Below, one piece after another: positions 20,940 through 34,225 of a stretch of DNA of 64,000 bases; within the stretch, counting starts at the first letter, position 1; each line of letters begins with the position of its first letter. Source of the stretch: Acanthaster planci (Eukaryota; Echinodermata; Asteroidea; Valvatida; Acanthasteridae). The notes beneath the pieces are model-generated. The model searched no databases, had not been told where the DNA came from, and saw only the letters and a program-made list of their open reading frames with translations. The stretch lies in NCBI RefSeq assembly GCF_001949145.1, contig NW_019091489.1, positions 256,823 to 320,822 on the forward strand. Direction: 5' to 3'. Both the position numbers and the translations under genes were made by a program.

Positions 20940-23900
20940 CACATGCCCACTTACCTTACATACCTACATGTACTGTAGACATTCCTTTCTTTTCGTGCAG
21001 TTAAGAAAACTCAGTGAAAATACTTGATTTCTTAAACTGGGAACATGATTTTCAGCTGTTTTTTTGTACAAGGTTCCCTTGACTATTCCTCTTCCTTTTA
21101 CGACGATGACCCCTACCCCAAAATGCCTCCAATCCCCTTTTTCAGAGAAGGGGGAAATGTCCTGTGGACATGTGTAAGTCCACAAACACCTTCCTTTCCT
21201 GCATCGTTTGGACATCTTTTGTTTGCAAGTCCACACTAGGCATGTAAGGTTAGTGCACAAAAACAGTCTTGAAAGATAGAGAGATAACCTTCTGGTATTG
21301 TGGATACAAGAACATTCATTGCAAAGAGTGGCTTTGAGGCTCACAGGTGGTTGGTACCAACAATGGGGATGAATGGCTCTTCTCTGCCCAATTACATCAG
21401 CACTTGCTGGAAATAACATCCAGTTTGGTCAACAGACCTTGACATTAATTGATTATTCTACCACTTGTCCACTGGACCAGTCAATGCAAACTTGTCTGAT
21501 GTGTGATTGTATTTGCCCAGGCAATTTTTGCCATAGATATTTACTGATCTGTGACCAAAAGCGGAGCCACAACATCGGGCCACGTTACCCGCATAAGTTT
21601 CAACGGGAATTTCTGAACTATGCATATCGGATTTTGAGGGTAATTTGCAGCATGCAAACAGCTCTTTCATTTTGTAAAATGTACATCTTTTTCCACTTTT
21701 TGGAAATAATAATACGAAACAAAAATATTTTCACAGTAGGATCTGGCCCATTCCTAACCATTTGGTCTATAAAAATAAAACCGAGACACAGTAACAGAGT
21801 GGGTAAACCCAGTGATTTTCGTCCAAAGCTCTTTTCGTGAGCACTAGTTCGTTTATGTGTTGGCATGGTTGCTGAAAACAAAGAATTCAAAATTTACCTC
21901 AAATTTCCAAAAGTGGGCTGGGGTGGAGAAAGGTGTGAAGATTTCAGATTTGTTGACAGTTTTTCGCTACATTTTTTCCTTTTCCTGACATGATGCATTT
22001 GCATATCAACCAGAACTCACCATTAACTATGTGTGTACAAAGTCTTCCAAATGAGAATACTCAATAGAGGATGAGCAAGTTGCTAAGGACTTTCCTTTAA
22101 GGTTTACAGGGGTCTGGCCAAGTAACTGCTCTACCTGTTTTGAATCATTTCTGCACGTCAAATGGAAATGCAATGTATGTCAGCCCCCATCTTTCTGCCT
22201 GTACATGTTCCAAAATTTGTGCATATAAACTAAAACGATTTGGCATCCTGACACAAGGGCATTTACAATTAATTTTGTGTGGGTTTTCCTTTTGTGGACA
22301 GGTTCCATGCTAAATGTAAAATGTGCATCATGCCAACTTCATGCCCAGTGTTTACTTTAGTTTTAGCATAAAATCGAACAGTAACACCTACATGTACATG
22401 AGTACACTGTTTGACACGATGGGGACAAGGTTGGCATATTACACGTGACATGCCTACTCTGTAAATTTATGGAGGTTGCATGCAAGATATGTAAATTATT
22501 TTGAGACCAAAACATACTCGAAAACATTTTTTTGGTATGAAGAGGGAACATAAGTCAAAGGTAAAGTTTGTGGATACTATTTTAGGCTGTGAAACACTGC
22601 ACTTTTGAAACAAAAAAGTACCTGTCCATTGGGCAACTTGTCCTGAAATTTTCTTTGCCTGGAATAATAAATTCCTTGTCCCAATCCATTCCGCAACTAT
22701 AAATGTCAAGGTCTGCTGGCTAAGCTCAAAGGAAACGGGTAATTATATTGAATTGTAGGGAGGTTCAAAGCGACAAAATTGGGAATACAAATTTGTGATT
22801 TTGTAATTACCCATTTTAAGATTTTCTATATACATGTATTATCCTTGCTCTGATTTTTGTCGATTATCTCTGGTAACAAAATTGTATATATTGTGCTCAT
22901 TTGTACTACTGCAGTGCCACCTCTGCTGGAGTTATCCAAAACACTCACTAGAGGTCACACACAACAAATGAACTTCAACTTATTTGAATTTTGTACACGT
23001 AGTTCGTGATGGTTTGAAATTTTAAATATGGCACATTATTTTTGGTTTTATTATCAAAATTATTCATTTTTTCCCAATTCTGCTGTCTAAAAATTCCTGT
23101 AGTCAAAGATCCAAGCCCTGCTATAATAATCAACCGGACATGTATTGTATGTATTATACACAGTCTCTTAGATAGCATGGGCTGCACAGCCGTGCCTGCC
23201 CAATTTCAACAGGTCAGGTCTCTGACCGCAACAATAAATCTCAAGCACAGTTTTGGCAGTGAAGGGTGTGAGTTCCACAGACCCACCAATCCCCTACTCT
23301 CCAACCCCACTCTGAATCTGTGTGCCTCCTTCCAAGTGCCCTGGAGGGGAGTTTCCCACCCAGCACAAACTCCACCCCCTACTGGAAGACGCCCAAGCCT
23401 CTTCACAGAATAAATAAAAAATAACATCTTTCTCATTACACATGTTTAATAGTGTGTGCAAGTTTTGAGAAAAGGTACGTTTCAGTAACTTATTACTGAA
23501 AGATTGACTTTAGACAACGTAAACAGAAACCATGTAAACGATATGACAGTAGTGACAATTAGTATTGCTCACGGTATCATATCGTAGTCTCCACTTTAGT
23601 AGGAAAAATGTTTCAAAAAGTCTGAAGTGTACATGTGATCACTTTGCAAGACTTGCATCATCATGTAAAACAGCTTTACAGAATTAAAGATGCAGTTGTT
23701 TTTTCAAAAGGAGGATTTAGAGTGCCTACTTTCAGTTGGAAACAAATGAATTCAGGTTTAAAGATAAATAAGGTTTTCTTGCTCTTGAACTTATGTGCAA
23801 ACGTTTGCAGAAGTATGCATTAAAATATACTGCATCTCTCTCCTTTTGTATATTCATTCCCATGTTGGAGCATGTTTAGGTTACATAAATACTTGAGAAG

Positions 23901-24534
23901 TAAAAATTTCCATGGATTGATTTATTTTGACCATGCCCAGTATTCAGATTTTTTTTCAGGATTCTGCATTCGCATGCTAATAAAAGGTGTATTGCCCACA
24001 CTATACATATGATTATGTTTTCAACACTTCAAATGCAAGGTCCCTTTTGGCTGAAAGAACAAACACTAGTCATTGCTTTATGAAACCACAATTTTTTTGA
24101 CACAGCATAGTAAAGACATCCAAGGGCCTGGTAAATGTTAAGATGCCTGCCAAATGTATCAAGACAGCGGAAAGAAAATGTCAGTGACCATTATTGTTAA
24201 GATGACTCAGCTTAAGTTCTATTATAGGCCATCAATGATCCCAGTGCTCCCCAGATGAATGCCAGATGTACAAGACAAGGAACTGCTGGTAGTATAGGCA
24301 GCTGCAAAAGGTTCAACTTTACATACATGAGAGAAATAATTACCAGAACACAACTACATCTACTGCATTTCTGTGCATTTGGAAGGTTACAGTGTGCTCC
24401 GAGGAAGCTATTGAAAGAAAATCCTAGATGCTACATGTGATCTGTGGGATACTAAAAGAATGGAAGGTGTCGAACTGACAAGCAGGTATAAAGTTAATCA
24501 ACAATTATCAACTGAGACCACAGAGACCACCTAC
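20940..24534. other. CEP104 intron, nothing recognised
   Basis: Open stretches at 21045-21240, 21373-21840 and 23160-23415 lack recognisable domains and look like chance or repeat-derived frames. The rest is AT-rich. Confidence 0.4.
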
Positions 24535-24648
24535 GTTTTTTCCCTGGGCTATAGCTGCTGCTCGAAGGTCACTCAGTTGTTGCTGAAGCTCTTCTATCTC
24601 TGCTTGTTTCTGTTTCCTCTGTAATGCTTTTTCACTTTGCGCCTTGGC
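24535..24648 (-). CDS. CEP104: CEP104 exon, coiled coil after the TOG domain
   Basis: The exon encodes 38 codons, phase 0 on both sides, with acceptor TTATGTAG|GCC and donor AAC|GTAGGT. The peptide is Lys/Gln/Glu-rich with a leucine pattern (KQAEIEELQQQLSDLRAAAI). It aligns with the human segment KKEEIKALQGQLAALKEIQA that links TOG and zinc fingers. A continuous amphipathic helix or coiled coil is expected. The donor GTAGGT is slightly weaker than the others but keeps the frame. It is too short to appear as an ORF of its own. Confidence 0.92.
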
Positions 24649-25469
24649 CTACATAAACCAGAAAACTCGATTACTATCAATGTATATTCACAGTGCCATT
24701 CCATATTGCAGCTCTGAACCTAAGGTCATGTGCTTTGTGGGGGAGGGGGGGACACTTCACATGCTTTTATGCCCCTTCAACATCGTTGTCTGGGTTTCCT
24801 CCTGTGGCATAAAAGTTGGGAGGTCAAAGTTTAAGGAACCTTAAACCATGTGCCAAATGGGTTTTCTCATTTCACCAAACAATTCTATGACATTTTAAAC
24901 CAGGACATGAATGTTTCTTAGAATCACTTTTTGTTTATCTATGTACTCTTCTTCCCTGTATGAATACTGTTTGTCGTCTTTTTGGAGTTTCGTGAACTGA
25001 ACCGTGCACTTTTTCAAACATTAAAAATTGACCAAGCATTTCTGGACAAGTGAGGGCCCTTTTGCTCTGATGTAAATCCAGGAAGATGTGGTTCAGGTTG
25101 CATGTTTTCATGTTCAAATTGTGAATCCCAAATTTGCTAACTGGAAGCATTTCTGTGAAAAGGAATTTTGCTGGATTATTGCCATATACTTACACAGCAA
25201 TAAATTGCCAAAGAAAATAAAATCTGTCATAGCAGTGGTTAAAAAAATCTAGAAATTTTCTGTGCACAAATCAGTAAAACATTGAGATTCCGTTCCTTAG
25301 ATGACATCATAGTTCTGCTCATGAATATGCAAATATTCATCAGCATAAAAACAAAAAAAATCAAAATATGGGTTAAAATTGCAAAACAAAAATTTTAAAT
25401 CAGGTTCATTGAAACCAAAAGATGCAATTTAAAGGACTGTTGGTAAAATTTACAAAAATATTTCTATTT

Positions 25470-27905
25470 CCTTGTTCCTTTAAGAAAACCTATGAGATTC
25501 AAGCTAAACACAGAAGTAGCTACGTAAGGAAAAGAAATGGGTCAGCCCGTAATACTGCTGCTCTGAAAAACGAATTAGCTCAAGTAACCCGGGTTTCTGT
25601 AACCACATGTGAAAGTGTAAATGTGCGATATTCACAGTTCATATCCAAGTTAGTTGATCTGATTAATAAATGCCTTAAACCAAATGCAAATCTAAATCCA
25701 AACAATCAAAAATTCTTGGATTTCTAAAGGCTTATTAAAATCTATAAGTACGAAAAATAAACTTCGTAAAATATAAAAAAATAAATGAATGAATAAACTA
25801 AAATATAACAGATATAAAAACAAATTAACTTCTACAATTAGAACATCCAAGAAACTGTTTTATTCCGCTTCCTACGAACGAAAGCCAACGTTAAAAATAC
25901 CTGGAAAATCATCAATGAGATATTGAATAGAAAACTTAAAAATACCAAGCCCTTTCAACCAATCAAGATTAACGATTGTGACTCTAATGATACTAAATTG
26001 ATTGCTGAACACTTTAATCAATACTTTACTGATATCAGTAAAAAATTTGCCTCAAAAATTCCTCCGAGCACTTCTGACCCTTTAAAATGTTTAAAAGGTA
26101 GCTTCCCTAACTCCCTGTTTTTGAGCCCACTTACACACGAATAACTCTTTGATTGTATGAGAAACCCTCCTAATAAAAAAGCACAGGTTATGATGAAATT
26201 GGTAATAGTCTTATTAAAAATATTGCTCCTTTTATTGTTCAACCCTTAACTGATATTTTCTATCTTTCTTTAATATCTGGTGAGGTTCCTGACCAACTTA
26301 AAATTGCTAAAGTTATTCCAGTCTTCAAAAATGGGGGTCGTTCCCAGGTCAATAATTATCGCCCTCTATCTGTTTTGCCTTGCATCTCGAAATTGTTGGA
26401 ACAATTAGTTGCTCACCATCTTAAACAGTTCATGGTTAGATTTAATATACTTGCACAATGTCAATATGGATTCAGGGCCAAACATTCAACTCATCTTGCC
26501 CTGATTGATTTATTTGATAAAGTAACATCTAGCCTAGACAAACTGGAACATACAATTGGTATTTTTTTTTTAGATCTTCCGAAGGCTTTTTGGTACAATC
26601 GACCATGATATTCTGATCTCTAAGTTATGTACATATGGTGTCAGAGGTACCACCTTGAAATGGTTTAAAGATTATTTAAAAAATTGAAAACAATTTGTTG
26701 TCTGGCACAGTAACAAGTCCAGTTACAGACCAATTACCTGTGGCGTACCACAAGGCTCAATATTTGGCCCTATCCTATTTTTTATTTATATTAATGATAT
26801 ATGTAATTCTACCCAACATCTAACATTCATCTTATAAGCGAATGACACAAATATATTCTGTATTGGGAAAAACTTAAACGATACTGTTGATATAATGAAT
26901 AGTGAACTGATGAATGTATTTGAGTGGATGATATGCAATAAATTATCCTGGAACATCAAGAAAACTCACTTAATGGTTTTTAAGAATCGAACTGTGGACA
27001 AAAACATAAAGATTCATTTCAGTGGTAATCGTATTGCTCATGTTGAATCTTGTAAATTTTTGGGTGTCATTATTGATGATAAATTAACATGGAAACATTA
27101 CTGCCAGAGAATTCTTACACTTATTTCTAACAATCTTTGTGTTCTTAGAAAAATTAATCATTTTGTCCCATCTCATATTTTGCTTTCTATTTATAATACC
27201 TTATCTCTGTCTCATCTTCAAGACGGTATACCGGCTTGGGGAAATACTCATAAAACTTGAAAAATTGTTTGTAATTCAGAAGAAATTGTTAAGGCTTATA
27301 AATTATTCTTGCGTTAAAGATCATTAGGCCGTGTTATTTGTCAAATTTGATACTTTATCTATTTACGACCTTTACAAATATCATTTGTGTGATCTAATGT
27401 GTAAGTTTGGAAAAGGAATACTGCCTCTGAATATTAAATTTCTTTTTGCAAGGAACACTGATATTCACAATTACAACACCAGGTCTTCAAATAAGCTTCA
27501 TTTTGATAAAGTCAGAATATCTATTCGCCTTTCAACTGTCAGATACCAGGGACCCCTTCTCTGGAACCAAATCAGATCTCTTTGTCCAATGATGACAAGT
27601 GCAACTTGTAAAAGGCATTATAGGAAACTTTTATTAAATGCAGCGGACAATTGAGAGTATGATTTCTTCTAAACAATGCCAAAGTTGTACTTACACATTT
27701 TAAAACCTGTAATTAGGATTTTGTGTCATTGTTGTATACAGCTATTTACTAACTTGAACTAATGAAGACCTTCACACATTATTCTGTATTATTAATTTTG
27801 ATAGTTGGTTCTCTCGAGAATTGTAAATTTACATGTATTTTCTTGCAGGGGGCAGACCCCATACAAGCTTCGGCTTTTTGTCTGACCTCCATCCGTACTA
27901 TTTAA
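25470..27905 (+). mobile_element. CR1/jockey-like non-LTR retrotransposon, 5'-truncated and dead
   Basis: Plus-strand sequence encodes pieces of a non-LTR polymerase in order. It starts in the linker after the endonuclease domain (the endonuclease itself is absent) and runs through RT to the C-terminal end. The 3' region to about 27905 has a non-coding tail with GGGGGCAGACCCCATACAAG. A sequencing gap follows at 27997. 5' truncation is normal for this class. It lies antisense to CEP104. Confidence 0.85.
26150..27654 (+). pseudogene. CR1-like reverse transcriptase remnant
   Basis: Pieces appear in order: LPCISKLLEQLVAHHLKQF, CQYGFRAKHSTHLALIDLFD and GIFFLDLPKAFW, where the first catalytic Asp is kept in FLDLPKAF. 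After a frame change comes [20 protein letters not shown]. The FADD active site reads stop-ANDT (near 26834), so the catalytic pair is destroyed. KFLGVIIDDKLTWKHY and HNYNTRSSNKLHFDKV follow, the usual C-terminal motifs. Stops interrupt at about 26607, 26688, 26836 and 27258. Confidence 0.9.
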
Positions 27906-27996
27906 ATTACTTTCATTACAGTGTACCTCATATTACTGAAATTTTGTTTATACTCAAACTCCTGAAAGAATAGGAACACCAACAAGGCAGTTTTAT

Positions 27997-28054
27997 NNNN
28001 NNNNNNNNNNNNNNNNNNNNNNNNNNNNNNNNNNNNNNNNNNNNNNNNNNNNNN
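27997..28054. other. Assembly gap (58 N)
   Basis: A run of 58 N. Its length may be an estimate, so sequence at the CR1 3' flank could be missing. Confidence 0.99.
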
Positions 28055-28204
28055 GGTCCCCAGTTGCAGGCAAATACACACTTGGGTGTGCATGTATGTG
28101 TCTCTCGCCACAGCTTCAATTTTAATCAACGTTTGACTGTTCATCTGGAATACCAATACCACGGATTTAGGGCAAAGCGGATTAAGAAGTCAAGCAATCT
28201 CAAC

Positions 28205-28320
28205 AAAGATCACTATATATCGGCGGTACCCATGACCACCAACCTATATCAACAGTGGTTGTGACACCCAAGACCACAACTCAGATATAGTGATACCCAA
28301 TGACCACTATTCACCAACAC
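28205..28320. repeat. Three short degenerate units (ACCCA-GACCAC)
   Basis: TACCCATGACCACCA, CACCCAAGACCACAA and TACCCAATGACCACT recur at 28227-28305. The block is edged by ATCACTATAT (28209) and ATATAGTGAT (28285), a 10-bp inverted pair. Confidence 0.5.
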
Positions 28321-30223
28321 ACCAATGGCCGTTGTGTAATTATATTAGAGCAAACAAAAATGTAATAGAAATATTAAGGTGCACAGCACATGCAACCTGT
28401 TAGGCACCTGTCTAAAATAATGAAGCTTTACAAAATCACATGGCAAATGTGGTAAACTCTAGTTCCCTCCACTGGCACCTGTAGAGGGGAATAGCCCGTG
28501 TGGTACATCATTGGCCATGAATCTACGGCAAAATATATGGACTATATTCAATAAACCTGAATCTGCCCGTGTGGCACATTACAAGGAACAAGACGATTGA
28601 GCAACACAAAGTATGGAGTAATGGAGCTCAACCTCTTCTGGGGTTCTAAATTCCGTAAACTTGCTTAATTATCGTGCCTCATAATCTCGTACACAAAACA
28701 AGGCATCGAGGAGGAATGACTGGGGAGGAGGCGGGAAAATAATGCAACAGTTCAACGTTGATGTTTCTTGATTGGAGCTGCGACAAAAAATGAGGCAACC
28801 TGAGCTGTCTGCATGGCGTGGTTGCTATTTCCCGCCATGACCAGAGACTTGCTTTGATTGTCAGCCGAAGGATCCTCCCTCGGCCTCGACTAATGTTTTT
28901 TACAAGTTTGATTACTCCTACCACGTCAGCAATGCCTGTAAGGCCTAAGATTTGGCGCGCGACACACCAATGATGCTTCCCATATGTATACCTCAACCGC
29001 ATGATAGTGCCACACGCACCACGAACAGTGCACAGCTACTCTGCGCTGATCCTGCAGGTTCACCCTTCGGGTCACTCCCCACTGACCTTTCCGTTGAGTA
29101 TAATAAATTTTACCTGCTATGCGGTAAAATGTGATAGTATGGTAAATAAATAAACCAAAATAAATAAATTGGCAACCAAAAGTGTTTGATTAGACAGGAA
29201 TGACCCACAATGAGGCTTAAATATTACACAAAAATCACTCTTTTTACACTAAGTCCAACTTCTATTATAAAAATACCTGATATTCTAGAATAATGCAAAA
29301 CGCATTTTTTTCACAGCCCCAAATCTATTACACCCTGCTCATTTTACACTTCTATTTTAGCTCTTGTTCAGCTGAGTCTGAGAAACTTTGTTCTGGCTCA
29401 TAAGCAAATGGGCTTGCATGAGACAAAGTAAACTTCAAGATGACAAGGGTTACATATGGGTAAGAACTTCTTGTGTGAAGCATGACAACAGACTACTTCC
29501 ACTCAGTAAGTCACATGACCTATAGTTGATATTAAACATTAACAAACACGGCATCCTCCTACAGCAACGTGTGTCATTTACCATAGAGCTGACAGTCAGT
29601 CGGTACAGTCCTCAGACTACTCATATGCTGAGTACTATGCCGAAAATTGGCTTTCTTTTTGGTAAACAACACTTAAAACACACTTTGCTCTGGGAGGACG
29701 CCATGTTTATTGATGTCTGATGCCCACTATAGGACTTAGCGGGCGGAATCAGTCCGTTACTCTGACATTGTCAAGGGAACACCCATGATTTAGTTGCCTG
29801 TTTAGAGTATCGAAGTATGACATTATTGTAAACTAGAAAGTGCAGAGTAAATGAATGGAGTACATGCACGTGTGGGTTCATGCTTTATAGTCCTCGCATT
29901 AATGCCTTTAACACATGTAATTGTGCACGACGTACATGTATTAACTTTGGTACCGTTTTCTATGAAAAGGACCACTAATTGGTTCAACTGCAAATAATAA
30001 ATCTCATTTAAAACCCTTTATAAAATGAGGCTTGCGTATAATACGGTGTATTTCCTGAAATACGACATAAAACATGTACCAATGAAGACAAAACAAATGA
30101 TGACTGTTACAAAAACTGCACTGAAACTATATTCTCATACAAAGAAAACACTTGTACAGAAGCTATTTCTTCGTGCCAGATTTTTGTTCATGCAGTAATG
30201 GTAAATGATGAGAGTTCTGGTAC
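28321..30223. other. CEP104 intron, nothing recognised
   Basis: GCCCGTGTGG occurs twice (28494 and 28565). A CCTGCAGGTTCACC string at 29052 resembles the end of 18S rRNA but the surroundings do not. Nothing else is supported. Confidence 0.4.
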
Positions 30224-30461
30224 CTTTCTTTCTGCTTTAGTTGGTTTGCCATCTGCTCTATCCATTCCATCAAATATCTTGCAATAGAGTGGATTCTTCA
30301 TTGTCTTGGGGTCATCTTCAGGGGGAAGATGGGAGCGTACCGCTGCTGCTTTCAGATGATACAGCTCTATAATCAAATGAACAGCTGCTTCCCGTACCTC
30401 TCCAGCTGTATGTTCCAAAGCACGCTTAGCAAAGGCCATTACACTGTCAACAGTTAGACCA
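30224..30461 (-). CDS. CEP104: CEP104 exon, TOG domain part 4 (C-terminal)
   Basis: This 238-base exon completes a split Ser codon and adds 79 codons. The acceptor is CTCCCCTCAG|T and the donor AAG|GTACCA. It encodes GLTVDSVMAFAKRALEHTAG, the best-conserved block of the family (human FTIDNVMKFSVSALEHRVYE), followed by EVREAAVHLIIELY and SHLPPEDD (human EYLPPDDS), then KIFDGMDRADGKPTKAERK. This closes the TOG domain and begins a charged helix. It is the exon that first identified the gene. The intron below it holds the CR1-like element. Confidence 0.97.
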
Positions 30462-31437
30462 CTGAGGGGAGAGTATGTACACTTCATGAGGCTCATATTC
30501 ACTAGCAGTTACACTCAGATTACATGCTTTGATAAGATGTCATTGTCTGTCACAGCTTTAACAAAACAAACACCAAGGTAATTAGAAATACGCAAAAGAC
30601 TTCTATCATGGGCCAGCCATCTTGCTTTTTTACCATTCAAAGAAATGTAGAAGGAAAAATAGTCTGTTCCCTATTATCTGAAATTGTGTTGCTATTGCCC
30701 AAAAGGCTACTGTGAACAAGACAATGATGGCAGCATCATGATAAAGGTCTATAGACTGGTGCTTTTGAATATTAAGCAAGTTAGGGCATCCCTTTTATAT
30801 CCATGGTTCTCGTATCTTTTTAAACCTTGAGGATCAGCTGGTTGAAAAAAATCTATACCTTGGTTAAATTACAGAGATAGAGCTAAGAAACCATCTCAAG
30901 TTATTGCTGACAAATTTGGGGTGGTGTCACTTCACCTGCAAGAAACCCTGCAATTTTTTTTTGGGGGGGAGTGAGTTCTGGACAAATTTTCATTAGCAAT
31001 TAGTCAACTACAAACAACTGTGTACATTTTGCCTGAGGGCACAAAATGAGGTAGCCCCACAAAATGGCTTGTGGTTTCCAGAAGAATGGTATTGGAGTGC
31101 TTGGATTGAACACAAAGTGCATTCCTAAGGATTAAGAAAACTACTAAAGGTAGACGAAAATGACATTTGAAGCACAGATTTAAGCAAAGATGTTTAGACC
31201 TTGTGTCTGGAATACTGGACAGTACATGTACTTTGAAGGTGTTGGTTATCATGGAGCTATTATACCGGTACATGTACTTCCAGTAGAGTGGGTACACAGT
31301 GTGTCCTTGAATGCCCAGCCTGGCCCGTATCACCAATCACAGTGGACTTGCACTGTTTCATTGTAGAAGATCAGGGATGCATTTAAACAACTTGTCCCAG
31401 ACAAATTTTAAGATGACTCCTTACTGATATGCTATAT
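30462..31437. other. CEP104 intron, nothing recognised
   Basis: No coding or repeat structure can be supported here. Confidence 0.4.
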
Positions 31438-31446
31438 AGTGTCAGT

Positions 31447-32232
31447 TAGCCCAGGTTGGAAGACGTCTGCATTGCATTGCGACTGACGTCCAGGGTATAA
31501 AAGTCCTCCTACTATGCGAAATTTTTTCAACATTTTTTTCTCACATTTTTACCTGACGAAGACAGCTCAAATGTCATTCACAAGTGCTATGTACATGTAT
31601 CCCAAATTCCATAAATGCTGTGATAAAATTACTAAATACACCGCAGACAACATATTTTGCAGAACTCTACGCTTTCCGTCGTGATTCATGAACGATCTAC
31701 GTTTGTGCAGTAGTATGCATTTGCGCATGCACGAAATGGCCTCCAAGCTCGGCCCACATCTGTCAGTTATGCATGTTGTCTAGAACTAGCTAGGTCTCGG
31801 TCCTTGTTCCATTAGAAATACGTGGAGATGCCCACAAAATAGACCTAGCCATATCTTTGGAACCCCTGTTCGGACAAGGCCTTCTGCGACTTCTTCACGG
31901 CTGTTCTGCGTATGCGCAAGGGGCACTCGGTTACCATGCATTTCGTGCATGTGTGAGTACGTATGTGTGCTAGATAGACATGCTAGATAACGTACATGTA
32001 CTTCGTTAAAAAATTGTGACGGACAGTGTCGTTTTTCTTAAATTTTGCGGCAAACCATGTTGTCCGTGGGCCAGGTGTAATTTCATCATAGCATTTATGG
32101 AATTCGGGATACAAAGCACTTGTGAACGACACTTGCGAGAGCAAACTGCTGAAAAATTTTTGCATCGTAGGAGGAATGTTATTCCCTGGACGTTAGTCGC
32201 AATGTAATGCAGACGTCGTCCAACCTGGGCCA
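31447..32232. mobile_element. Non-autonomous Mutator-like element (786 bp) with 9-bp target duplication
   Basis: The left end TAGCCCAGGTTGGAAGACGT and the reverse complement of the right end, TGGCCCAGGTTGGACGACGT, match and continue for about 160-240 bases through CTGCATT, CATTGCGACT, ACGTCCAGGG and CCATAAATGCT. Outside, AGTGTCAGT is present exactly on both sides (31438-31446 and 32233-32241). Long terminal repeats plus a 9-bp duplication are hallmarks of the Mutator superfamily. The short inner part encodes nothing recognisable. Confidence 0.88.
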
Positions 32233-32241
32233 AGTGTCAGT

Positions 32242-34070
32242 GTGTGATGGTTTTGAATTAAATTTTGTTTCTATGATTTTCAGAGATGGGAAAAGAATAG
32301 CCCCATCATCATTTACCTTTGTTAAAGCAATACAAATAACTACATGTTCCAATTAATGTTAGTTCTTCAAATGTGTACCAGGAGCTCAAGTTTGGTAAGT
32401 AAGACCTTCTTCGTTCATTGTTCTCTTTTAGTTGATCAATTTGCTAGCATTTCCAAAGCAAATAAACATGTTTGATCCACTAAAAGACTAAAACAAATGC
32501 AGTATATTTTATGACTTGACTTAATGTGAACAGAGGTTTTTGACTGTTGCCCGATAATTTAGAGTTATTTCTATTATTTTCTAGGATGTGCATTTGTGAA
32601 CATGTAACAAGTTAGTGCATTCATATATTTGGAGAATATAATATATTTGGTTAAATTTGAGACAGTGGATCCCTGGTTTTTCAACTCAAATATGATTCTC
32701 TACTTTATACTTAAAAGACAGTGGCCGAAACGTAAGTTCTGCAGAAACTTGAACAAGACAAATAAAAATATGTTAGCCATTTAGGCCCCCCAAAATAGTG
32801 CTGCTTCTGGTTTCCCAACCGACCCTAACTTTTTGGCACAACTTTGAAAAACAAATAAAAATATAAACTAGAGGTTTGCGGTCGCAATCTATGCTGTTTT
32901 GGGGTTTTCGTGTACTTCAGAATATAATTGCTTTGAAGGGTGTACCTTTGACGTCACTTGACTTGTGACCTGATGATACTGGCTAACGTATAACACTGGC
33001 TTTTAACTGCTCCTATTTCAGGGCTGAAAACTGCGCGCAAACACACCAAGTGTAGATTGTCATAGCCCGAGTATTATTATTTTAGTAACATTCTTAAGCT
33101 TGAAGTTGCGGCCTGTTTTTAACCAGTTTTTATGCGATTATGTGCTTTATGGGTAAGTTTTGGGGTAAGTCTTTGCTTTTGTACTGACATATTTTCACGT
33201 AGCTTTACCTTGTAAGTGGTTTCAAAAGTCATTTTAGTAGTATTTTTTTGCAATATCCTTTTGACAGTGTTGGAGTCGAGTCCTCAAATCCGAGTACAGA
33301 GTACTCCGAGTACCTGGCCCGAGTACAAGGAAACTGGCAAACACTGTACATTGCATGGTAAGCATGCATGATACATCTGGAGGGGCAGAAGCTATACTTG
33401 TGCTGCGGTAGGAAATTGTGCAGAAAAATGCTAACTTCAAGTACAAGAAATACAACCTCATATTAAATTCATGAACAGAAAATACATATATGTAGACAAG
33501 AGATCAAGTTCTGTGAATTAACTTGCAAGCCAAAATCTTCTTGCAACATTGATTTTATGACATGTAGCTGCAGAGTTGTGTGCATGTACAGTGTAGTGTA
33601 ACAAAGACAGAAAAGACAACAGGATTTTTTATTTACAAATTTTTTTGAAATTTGTTTTTACTCACTTGCCGATAAACATTTTAGGGTCGCACCAAAAAAT
33701 TAGGGTCAGTTGGAAAACCGGATGCAGACCCTGTTTTGGCCTTAAAAAATTGCATATTGGAAATCGCTGACAAAAGTCAACTACGAAAAAGCTACAAAAA
33801 AGTGCAACAAACGCTCTGCCAGTGTCAGTCCACGAGCTGCCATGGTCATAGAGTGTGAGCTCGGCTCATATCAACACCACAATTTCCTAGAGTAAAAGCT
33901 GCAGAAGCGGAAAAGAAACTAGCTGAAAGGCTCCTTGTACACATGAAGGGCATGGTAAGCATTCTGTACGTGTTAGGCCTGGTTTCCATATCAATGTAAG
34001 AAACACAGAGAGCAATTTTCAAGATGTATTTTTACATTGGGAAATGTTAATTTATATAACGGGTTTTGCC
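32242..34070. other. CEP104 intron with scattered repeat traces
   Basis: At 32938-33010 there is a single diverged copy of the 147-bp unit found at 16.2-16.6 kb. At 33267-33330, CAGTGTTGGAGTCGAGTCCT and repeated GAGTAC look like one end of a hAT-type element. The remainder is featureless. Confidence 0.45.
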
Positions 34071-34074
34071 CTTA

Positions 34075-34225
34075 CCCAATGTATATTAATAAGCACCGTA
34101 TGCTCAGTGCTTGTCTGAGAGGTTGTAAAAAACCTCACAAGCTTGGGTGGGACTCGAACCCACGACATCCTGCTTACTAGTGCAGATGTCTTAACCACTA
34201 GATCACAAAACTTGCCGGGGTCGAC
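34075..34225 (-). repeat. tRNA-derived SINE
   Basis: The minus strand begins GTGATCTAGTGGTTAAGACA (A-box-like) and has GGGTTCGAGTCCCACC, a near-perfect B box, about 30 bases later. The downstream body has GTGAGGTTTTTTACAACCTC. It is the best-preserved head of the three SINE copies in the window. The ends do not fold as a clean cloverleaf with a CCA-ready acceptor stem, so it is a SINE rather than a tRNA gene. Confidence 0.72.

Noticed and set aside
23042-23436. Overlapping open frames on both strands (76-123 codons)
   Set aside because: No domain is recognisable and the Pro/Ser/Thr-rich content fits a short GC-richer stretch, not an exon; CEP104 phase needs none here.
29040-29075. TGATCCTGCAGGTTCACC, similar to the complement of the 18S rRNA 3' end
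   Set aside because: The match is about 15 bases with a deletion and neither side continues as rRNA, so chance or a tiny remnant is likelier.
30188-30502. Continuous 104-codon gene on the minus strand
   Set aside because: Only the part between the AG at 30462 and the GT at 30223 matches CEP104; the ends are intron.
34135-34215. Possible tRNA gene on the minus strand
   Set aside because: A and B boxes are good but no clean acceptor stem is seen and the same unit recurs with a shared body at 12.2-12.6 kb, so it is a SINE.
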